Part shown: positions 14,922 through 19,781 of the stretch, one piece after another
How the letters are laid out: every line of letters begins with the position of its first letter
Position numbering within the stretch: the first letter of the stretch is position 1
NCBI GenBank assembly: GCA_016303225.1
Contig: JAEDMC010000032.1
Location: forward strand, 1-19,781
Length of the DNA stretch: 19,781 nucleotides
Source: Kiritimatiellia bacterium
GTDB lineage: Bacteria; Verrucomicrobiota; Kiritimatiellia; RFP12; UBA1067
Reading direction: 5' to 3'
Made by a program: the position numbers and the translations under genes
Notes under the pieces: model-generated
The model's input: the letters and a program-made list of their open reading frames with translations, nothing else
The model's database searches: none
What the model was told of the DNA's origin: nothing

Positions 14922-16757
14922 ACTCGAATCGCACACAAGCGAATCCATGATGTAGTCCTTGCGCTCGGGCGTGTTCGCGCCCATGTAGAACTTGATCGTC
15001 TTCTCGACATCGACGTCGTCGGAGCAGGTGACCGGCGTGAGGCGCATGTCGGGACCGATGAAGTCCTTGAACTCCTTGGCGTTCAGCTCGCCGAGGCCCT
15101 TGAAGCGCGTCGTCTCACAGCCCTTGCCGCACTTCTTCTGCGCGTCGTCGCGCTCCTTCTCGGAGAAGCAGTAGTACTGCTCCTTCTTGTTGCGGACACG
15201 GAAGAGCGGCGTCTCCAGAATGTAGACGCGGCCGTCGGTGATGAGCTGACGGTAGAAGCGCATGAAGAACGTCGACAGGAGCATCCGGATGTGCAGGCCG
15301 TCCACATCGGCATCGGTCGCGAAGATGACCTTGCCGTAGCGGAGATGGTCGAGCGTGTCCTCGATGCCCAGCGTCTTGATGAGGTTGAAGAACTCCTCGT
15401 TCTTGTACAGCACCTCCTTGCCGACGCCAAACGTGTTGAGCGGCTTGCCGCGGAGGAAGAAGACCGCCTGGTTCAAGGCGTCACGCGCGTTGCCCAGGGT
15501 GCCGCCCGCGGACTGTCCCTCCGTCAGAAAGATCATCGTCTCGCTGCCCTCGGGCTTGCCCGTCTTCTTCTCGATCTTGTCGAGCTTCAGGTGGTTCTTG
15601 CAGTCCTTCAGCTGCGGAACGCGCACGCTCGTCGCCTGCGTGCGCTCGCGCGCCTGCTTCTTGATCGTGTTGAGCTGCGAGCGGATCTTGCCCGTCTCCT
15701 CGATCTTCTTGACGAGCTTCTCCGCTTCAGACGACGACCGGTGCAGCGCCGCGAGAATCTCCTTCTTCATCTCGTTGACGAGCTCGCCCTTGATGTCGTT
15801 CATCACGAACTTGATCTTGGTCTGGCCCTCGAACACGGGATTCATGATCTTGAGCGACACCGCGCCGATGAGACCGTCGCGGATGTCGTCGCCGTCGAAC
15901 TTCTTCTTCGAGTCGAACTCGTTGAGCGCCTTGGTGAGCGACTCCTTGAAGGCGCTCAGATGCGTGCCGCCGTCCGTCGTGTACTGTCCGTTCACGAACG
16001 AGTGGTACTCCTCGCCGAAGCGGTTCGTATGCGTGAAGATGATCTCGAACTGCTTCGTCTTGATGTGGAACGGCGCGTAGAGCTTCTCGAACTGCGCCTC
16101 GTCCGCAATGAGGTCGGCGAGACCGTGGTCGGAGCAGATCTCCTGTCCGTTCAGGACGATCGTGAGGCCCGCGTTGACGTAGCAGTACATCTTCATGCGG
16201 CGGAGCACGTGCTCCTCGCGCACCTTGAAGCTCTTCAGCACCTTCACGTCCGGCTTGTAGCGGATGAACGTGCCGTTCTTCTCGGCCGTCTTCTGCTTGC
16301 CGCGCTTCTGCGACTTCAGTTGACCTTCTTCGAAATACGCCTCGGAATACTCGCCGTCGCGGAACGACCGCACCTCGAAGAAGGAGGAAAGCGCGTTCAC
16401 GGCCTTCGTGCCGACGCCGTTCATGCCGGCGGAGAACTGGAAGCTGTCCGAATTGAACTTGCCGCCCGTATTCATCTGACTGACGCAGTCCACCACCTTG
16501 CCGAGCGGAATGCCGCGTCCGTAGTCCCGAACCGACGTCTCGCCCGTGTCATAGTTGACGTTGACGTCAATCCGCTTGCCCTGCCCCATCACGAACTCGT
16601 CAACCGAGTTGTCGATGACCTCCTTCATCAGGATGTAAATGCAATCATGGTACATCGCGCCCGTCCCGGGCTCGCCAACGTACATACCGGGACGCATACG
16701 AATATGCGTCACCGGATCCAGCGTCTTAATGCTGGTATCTCCGTAATCTTTCGCCAT
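14913..16757 (-). CDS. parE: DNA topoisomerase IV (type IIA) subunit B
   Basis: 614 aa. The GHKL ATPase domain has 'HIRMRPGMYVG', 'LMKEVIDNSVDE' (Glu46, Asn50), 'DYGRGIP' and 'GMNGVGTKAVNALS'. The transducer follows. The TOPRIM domain has 'TEGQSAGGTLGNARDALNQA', 'LRGKPLNTFG' and 'FATDADVDGLHI' (Asp482, Asp484). 'RGKPLNTFG...LYKNEEFFNLI' and 'TPLFRVRNKKEQYYCFSE' match the ParE subtype I know from Bacteroidetes. Position 415, normally the Asp of EGDSA, is Gln. An extended -10 box ends 10 nt before the ATG, so the mRNA is almost leaderless. parC follows directly. The length fits ParE, which is shorter than many gyrase B proteins. Confidence 0.94.
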   Translation of the reverse strand: MAKDYGDTSIKTLDPVTHIRMRPGMYVGEPGTGAMYHDCIYILMKEVIDNSVDEFVMGQGKRIDVNVNYDTGETSVRDYGRGIPLGKVVDCVSQMNTGGKFNSDSFQFSAGMNGVGTKAVNALSSFFEVRSFRDGEYSEAYFEEGQLKSQKRGKQKTAEKNGTFIRYKPDVKVLKSFKVREEHVLRRMKMYCYVNAGLTIVLNGQEICSDHGLADLIADEAQFEKLYAPFHIKTKQFEIIFTHTNRFGEEYHSFVNGQYTTDGGTHLSAFKESLTKALNEFDSKKKFDGDDIRDGLIGAVSLKIMNPVFEGQTKIKFVMNDIKGELVNEMKKEILAALHRSSSEAEKLVKKIEETGKIRSQLNTIKKQARERTQATSVRVPQLKDCKNHLKLDKIEKKTGKPEGSETMIFLTEGQSAGGTLGNARDALNQAVFFLRGKPLNTFGVGKEVLYKNEEFFNLIKTLGIEDTLDHLRYGKVIFATDADVDGLHIRMLLSTFFMRFYRQLITDGRVYILETPLFRVRNKKEQYYCFSEKERDDAQKKCGKGCETTRFKGLGELNAKEFKDFIGPDMRLTPVTCSDDVDVEKTIKFYMGANTPERKDYIMDSLVCDSSEF

Positions 16758-16767
16758 ATTACGGACT

Positions 16768-16776
16768 ATTATATCA
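16768..16776 (-). promoter_or_regulatory. Extended -10 promoter of parE, near-leaderless
   Basis: The minus strand reads TGATATAAT, a perfect extended -10. The last base of the box is 10 nt from the ATG, which puts +1 near 16761 and leaves a leader of about 4 nt with no room for a Shine-Dalgarno. A TTGACC lies only 12 bp upstream, too close to be a normal -35. Confidence 0.65.
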
Positions 16777-16806
16777 AAATGTTACGGTCAAAGTGTCCGA
16801 CAACAC

Positions 16807-17961
16807 TCAACCTATTGCGATTCTTTGAACACGATTGCCGAGGCTGCAGATGATGTCGTAGGCATGCGTCCCCTTCAAAGCCGCCCAATCGTCGGGGGTA
16901 ATTGAATCTTTTCCGCACTTACCGAAGCAAACGACTTCATCTCCGGGCTTGACGTTCGGAACTCCCGAGACGTCTACGGTCGTGTAGTCCATCGAAATGC
17001 GACCGATGATCTTGCAGCGCTTGCCACCGATGAAAACGAATCCGCAGTTGGTGAGCGCAAGCGGCAAGCCGTCCGCATAGCCGGCGGAAATCGTCGCCAC
17101 TTTCGTCGGCGCATTGAGGCACCAGGTGCGCCCGTAGCCGAGCGTCGTCCCGGCGGGGAGCTCGCGCACCTGCGCGACGCGGGTTTTGAGGCTGAGGACT
17201 GGTTCGACCTTAAGCGCCTTCCGCCCGTATGGATCGAAACTGCCGTGCAGGTTGATGCCCGTGCGGACGACCGTGAACGGCTTCTTCGCCGTCTCCGGGA
17301 AGTTGTTGATGCCGTCCGACGCGGAGATGTGGACCTTTTTGAACTTGAAGCCCTCCTTCTCCGCCGCCGCCACAATCGACTTGAAGATCTTGATCTGCCG
17401 CTTCGTGAATGGATCTTTCGGATCGTACGCCATCGGAAAGTGCGAGAAGACGCCTTCGCAATCGAGGTTCGGGAGCTTCTTCACCTCGCGCATCACCTGT
17501 AGCGCATCCTTCGCGAGGATGCCGAGCCGGCCCATGCCGGTGTCGAGCTTGAAGTGAACCTTCGCGACGACTTTCGCCTTCACCGCCGCCGCGCTGATGA
17601 GCTTCGCCGTCGCCACGTCAATGACCGGCAGGATGACGCCCGCCTTCACCATCGGCTCGACCTCGTCGGGCAAGACGCTCGAAAGCATCTGAACTTCAGT
17701 TGCTCCGGCCTTTCTAGAATTGACAGAACTTCCGGCCGGCGCCAAGACCCGCAGAAGTTCCAGCGCCTCATACGGCTCGGCAACGCCGAACATCGTGCAG
17801 CCCGCCGACGCGAGCGCCTTTACGTAGTCGGCGACGCCAAGGCCGTAGGCGTTCGCCTTGAGGACGCACAACACCTGTGCCGGCTTCACGTGCGCCGCGA
17901 TCTTGCGATAGTTCCGCACCAGCGCCTTCAGATCGATCTCGACGACAACTCTTCTTTCCAT
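16807..17961 (-). CDS. alr: Alanine racemase (PLP-dependent)
   Basis: 384 aa. It interconverts L- and D-alanine for peptidoglycan synthesis in the cytoplasm. The PLP motif VLCVLKANAYGLG contains Lys35, 'VHFKLDTGMGRLG' is at 134-146, 'FSHFPMAYDPKD' at 171-182 and 'LGYGRTW' holds the second catalytic base Tyr275. The C-terminal domain has 'GRISMDYTTVDVSG' and ends 'THAYDIICSLGNRVQR', as in the family. Near residues 72-88 (LAPAGSSVNSRKAGATE) there is extra sequence compared with typical enzymes. It follows hslO by 28 nt without a promoter of its own, so the two probably form one transcript. The ribosome-binding purines (AGAGG) come from the octamer array in the gap. Confidence 0.94.
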   Translation of the reverse strand: MERRVVVEIDLKALVRNYRKIAAHVKPAQVLCVLKANAYGLGVADYVKALASAGCTMFGVAEPYEALELLRVLAPAGSSVNSRKAGATEVQMLSSVLPDEVEPMVKAGVILPVIDVATAKLISAAAVKAKVVAKVHFKLDTGMGRLGILAKDALQVMREVKKLPNLDCEGVFSHFPMAYDPKDPFTKRQIKIFKSIVAAAEKEGFKFKKVHISASDGINNFPETAKKPFTVVRTGINLHGSFDPYGRKALKVEPVLSLKTRVAQVRELPAGTTLGYGRTWCLNAPTKVATISAGYADGLPLALTNCGFVFIGGKRCKIIGRISMDYTTVDVSGVPNVKPGDEVVCFGKCGKDSITPDDWAALKGTHAYDIICSLGNRVQRIAIG

Positions 17962-17963
17962 AC

Positions 17964-17987
17964 GCCTCTGCGTCTCCGTGCCTCTGT
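17964..17987 (-). repeat. Three 8-bp purine-rich units between hslO and alr
   Basis: The minus strand reads ACAGAGGC, ACGGAGAC, GCAGAGGC in tandem, directly after the hslO stop and directly before the alr ATG. Consensus RCRGAGRC. The type resembles 'CACAGAGGCACAGAG' intergenic arrays that I recall from environmental genomes (from memory, not checked). Confidence 0.6.
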
Positions 17988-17989
17988 GT

Positions 17990-18769
17990 TTAAACCTTGA
18001 CGGTAAAGGTCTTGCCGCACATGTGGCAGGTGATGTCGATGGTCGGCGGAAGCGACTTGCGCTCCTCTTCGCTCAACGCCGCGAGCATCGCGACCGCACG
18101 GTCGGGCGAACAGCGGCAGGCGAACTTCAACGGCGTCGTCCGCTTGAGTTCGGCCTTGTCGAGTCCGAGCTGCTTCAGGACATTCCGCGAAGCGACCGCG
18201 AGCGACTTGAGTTCGTCCGTCTTGCAGCAGACCATCGGACCCTTCGCGTCCGGCAGGTCCTCGACGAGAACTCCGCGCGCCTCGAGAATCTCCACCTCGT
18301 CGCTCACCGCCGCCTCGACCTTGAGACAGGCCTTCCGCTGCAGGGAGCCGGCGAAATAGCCGTCCAGCGACGTCGAGATGCCTTGCGAGAGGATCCGGCC
18401 GGGGACGGACCTCGTCACCTGGATCTGCTGGTCGCCGAGCACCATGCGGTCCTTCGGCTTGCCGAGTCCGTCAAAGCCGTCCAGGACCTTCTTCTCCGTA
18501 TAGCCGCGGAGCGTCCCCGCAGCCGTGCACTCGACGTTGTAGCCACCGAGCGGACCGGAGCACTTCGCCTGCAGGATGACGGTTTCGTCCTTTTCGGACA
18601 TCTCGCCGCCCAAAAGCGCCACGGACGCCAGCGCCTCCGTCAGATAATGCGCCGCGGTCGGTCCGGCGAGGTGTCCCCGCGCCAGCTCCTGCGCCGCACT
18701 CGTCACGTCGACAATCGTCACCGCGACCTTCTTCTCCGCATCAAACCACTCTTCGCGACAGTCTTTCAT
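17990..18769 (-). CDS. hslO: Hsp33 redox-regulated chaperone
   Basis: 259 aa, close to the usual size. The N-terminal domain contains 'GHLAGPTAAHYLTEALASVALLGGEM' and 'QAKCSGPLGGYNVECTAAGTLRGY', corresponding to the Hsp33 'G...A...L.A.....L' and 'GxGPLG...VxxxxxGxVRGY' patterns. The C-terminal zinc centre has a CxC (FACRCS) and a CxxC (CHMCGKTF) separated by about 27 residues, as in redox-active Hsp33. Under oxidative stress the four Cys release zinc, form disulfides and unlock holdase activity. The ATG at 18769 is 10 nt after a perfect extended -10 box, giving a near-leaderless transcript. alr follows in the same direction. Confidence 0.93.
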   Translation of the reverse strand: MKDCREEWFDAEKKVAVTIVDVTSAAQELARGHLAGPTAAHYLTEALASVALLGGEMSEKDETVILQAKCSGPLGGYNVECTAAGTLRGYTEKKVLDGFDGLGKPKDRMVLGDQQIQVTRSVPGRILSQGISTSLDGYFAGSLQRKACLKVEAAVSDEVEILEARGVLVEDLPDAKGPMVCCKTDELKSLAVASRNVLKQLGLDKAELKRTTPLKFACRCSPDRAVAMLAALSEEERKSLPPTIDITCHMCGKTFTVKV

Positions 18770-18779
18770 AATTGGTGGT

Positions 18780-18788
18780 ATTATAGCA
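18780..18788 (-). promoter_or_regulatory. Extended -10 promoter of hslO, near-leaderless
   Basis: The minus strand reads TGCTATAAT, ending 10 nt before the hslO ATG, exactly the spacing seen at parE. Predicted +1 is near 18773, leaving about 4 nt of leader. No convincing -35 box is seen. Confidence 0.65.
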
Positions 18789-18817
18789 CATCGTCATCGA
18801 CCCAAGCCCACCTGCCC

Positions 18818-19402
18818 TTAACTGCGCTTGTCGTGCTTGGGCCAGGCGGCGCGCATGAATTTCACGGCGCGGGAGAAGATCTGGTCCACGTTCGCGGACG
18901 ACGAGACGTCGAGGAAATCCCGCACCTCGTCGCTTGAGAGGTGATAGCGCGTCTTCAGAAGATGCACGTACGCTCGCTCGGGGTCCGACTGCCAGAGGTC
19001 ATGGAAGCACCAGTGCGTGGTGAGCCACACGTCCTTCATCAGCACCTTCTTGTCCTCAGTCGGCAACACCATCTCCGTCTGCCCGTTGTCGGCGTCCGGA
19101 TGCGCCCCTTCGATCGAGATCTCGCCGTGCTTGTTCGGATTGGCGTTCAGGATGAAACCGCGCACGTAGCGCTTGAGCCAGCCCTCGAAGCTTCCCTCCC
19201 CGCGGAAGAGATCGATCTTCTTCCGTCCGATCATCTCCTCGTAGAGCATGCCCATGAGGTCGCCGTCCGTCAGCGAATACTTCTTCATGAGCTCCGCGGA
19301 CCGCAGGCTCTTCGACTCCGGGACGATGACCCGTTCCCAGACGAGTTTCCATCCCTCGTCCTTCCCGGCCTTCACCAGCCCAAGCCATTCTTCATCGCTC
19401 AT
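18818..19402 (-). CDS. Sigma-70-like (ECF-type) RNA polymerase sigma factor without adjacent kinase
   Basis: 194 aa from ATG 19402 (MSDEEWLGLVKAGKD). Region 2 is suggested by 'SLTDGDLMGMLYEEMIG' and 'RGEGSFEGWLKRYVRGFIL', the usual 'GSFxxWLxRIARN' helix. Region 4 is suggested by 'RYHLSSDEVRDFLDVSSSANVDQIFSRAVKFMRA', a degenerate form of 'LSxxEIAxxLGxSxxTVxSRLxRA'. An in-frame ATG 11 codons upstream gives a basic, sigma-atypical start, so the inner ATG with AGAAGG about 5 nt upstream of a short spacer was chosen. Between the regions is a variable linker (about 95-125). No anti-sigma factor or kinase lies beside it. Its promoters are unknown. The gap to hslO contains the hslO promoter. Confidence 0.72.
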   Translation of the reverse strand: MSDEEWLGLVKAGKDEGWKLVWERVIVPESKSLRSAELMKKYSLTDGDLMGMLYEEMIGRKKIDLFRGEGSFEGWLKRYVRGFILNANPNKHGEISIEGAHPDADNGQTEMVLPTEDKKVLMKDVWLTTHWCFHDLWQSDPERAYVHLLKTRYHLSSDEVRDFLDVSSSANVDQIFSRAVKFMRAAWPKHDKRS

Positions 19403-19417
19403 CGCGCCTGACCTTCT

Positions 19418-19459
19418 GCTCCCCGTAATTCTCAATTCTCAGTTCTTAATTCTTCATTC
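19418..19459 (-). repeat. Heptamer array (GAAYTRA) upstream of the orphan sigma factor
   Basis: On the minus strand from 19459 the units are GAATGAA, GAATTAA, GAACTGA, GAATTGA and GAATTAC, then GGGGAGC, all in 7-bp register. The first unit contains the stop codon of the preceding 105-aa gene. The array ends about 16 nt before the sigma-factor ATG. Confidence 0.65.
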
Positions 19460-19771
19460 AAATGTGAGCGCGCCTGGCACGGGCGCCTGGCCTTTGCGGT
19501 AGAGCCAGATGCCGGGCTCGTGCTTGCCCTTCACGAAATCGCCGCAGAGGAGCTTGCCCTCGCCGTCCTTGATCTTCGTGTCGGCGCCGGCGAAGGAGAA
19601 GACGCCCGCCTTGACGGGCGTGCCCTCGCCGTCCGCGACGGTCAGCGTCGCGAACGACGCGTCGGTCGAGCCGGCCGCAAAGACAAGCTGCGCCTTCCAC
19701 CGCATCTTCAGGTCCTTCATCGGATGCGAGTAGAAGGTCAGGGTGATCGTCTTGTCAGCCGGCGTCCTCAT
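19454..19771 (-). CDS. Small protein of unknown function, possibly incomplete at the window edge
   Basis: 105 aa from ATG 19771. The frame stays open to the window end, so the true start may lie outside. The sequence alternates short strands and turns ('TITLTFYSHPMKDLKMRWKA', 'ASFATLTVADGEGTPVKAGVFSFAG', 'GKLLCGDFVKGKHEPGIWLYRKG'), suggesting a small beta-rich domain. No signal peptide, membrane segment or known motif is seen. It precedes the orphan sigma factor by 51 nt, a gap taken up mostly by the heptamer array, and may share a transcript with it. Function not recognised. Confidence 0.65.
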   Translation of the reverse strand: MRTPADKTITLTFYSHPMKDLKMRWKAQLVFAAGSTDASFATLTVADGEGTPVKAGVFSFAGADTKIKDGEGKLLCGDFVKGKHEPGIWLYRKGQAPVPGALTFE

Positions 19772-19781
19772 AAGCTCACTT

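Noticed and set aside
16780..16790. TTGACC as the -35 box of the parE promoter
   Set aside because: The spacing to the -10 box is only 12 bp, too short for a sigma-70 promoter. The TGn extension explains the promoter instead.
12843..16853. A 1336-codon open frame on the plus strand across parC and parE
   Set aside because: It is antisense to two well-matched topoisomerase genes and runs through their gap. Its Leu/Arg/Asp/Val-rich product is the mirror of GC-biased codon use in those genes, with no known motif.
18801..18841. Inverted repeat CCCAAGC/GCTTGGG around the stop of the orphan sigma factor, as a terminator
   Set aside because: Only 7 bp, with a 27-nt loop and no U-run. It overlaps the end of the coding sequence, so chance pairing is likely.
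1..19781. CRISPR arrays, tRNA/rRNA genes, transposase genes and phage genes
   Set aside because: No regularly spaced palindromic repeats, no RNA-gene signatures and no transposase or integrase motifs were seen on either strand.

Overview
The window is a dense bacterial segment in which every confident gene lies on the minus strand, so transcription runs from high to low coordinates. The gene mix suggests a member of the PVC group, possibly Kiritimatiellota, Lentisphaerota or Verrucomicrobiota. It includes a sigma factor overlapping a transmembrane Ser/Thr kinase, an exported FAD oxidoreductase with a jelly-roll-like N-terminus, and a ParE/ParC pair of the 'RGKPLN...' subtype that I associate with Bacteroidetes. 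This placement is an inference and no marker gene here settles it. No rRNA, tRNA, CRISPR array or intact insertion sequence was seen.

Right part (about 12.65-19.78 kb): housekeeping genes. In transcription order these are a small unrecognised protein at the window edge, an orphan sigma-70-like factor, Hsp33 (hslO), alanine racemase (alr) and both subunits of a type IIA topoisomerase (parE, parC). hslO and parE each have an extended -10 promoter so close to the ATG that the predicted leader is about 4 nt. Three intergenic gaps hold short purine-rich arrays of 7- or 8-bp units that begin at or beside the upstream stop codon.

Middle part (about 8.5-12.65 kb): an accessory, partly decayed block. 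It holds a secreted lipoprotein FAD oxidoreductase, a shortened acyl-ACP thioesterase that looks internally deleted, and a sigma factor/Ser-Thr kinase pair coupled by an ATGACTGA overlap. A 57-bp plus-strand relic of an AraC-type DNA-binding domain lies between the oxidoreductase and parC.

Left part (1-8.5 kb): a Crp/Fnr-type regulator followed by a run of seven genes for exported proteins. Four carry lipoprotein signals (311, 363, 542 and 164 aa, the last YcfL/DUF1425-like) and three carry ordinary signal peptides (419 aa, about 512 aa, and one cut by the left edge). Domain patterns recall LPP20/FlgT-N, CsgG/LpoB and YcfL, which suggests a cell-envelope assembly. Upstream of this operon a near-perfect 18-bp palindrome (TTGTCGCA-N2-TGCGACAA) is centred at -41.5 from an extended -10 box, the classical class II Crp/Fnr activator position. 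A second copy overlaps the regulator's own promoter at about -30.5, predicting autorepression. The regulator's leader contains a 140-bp nested inverted repeat, and a 41-bp direct repeat lies at both ends of the regulator gene. This regulator plus its envelope operon is the best candidate in the window for an undescribed system.
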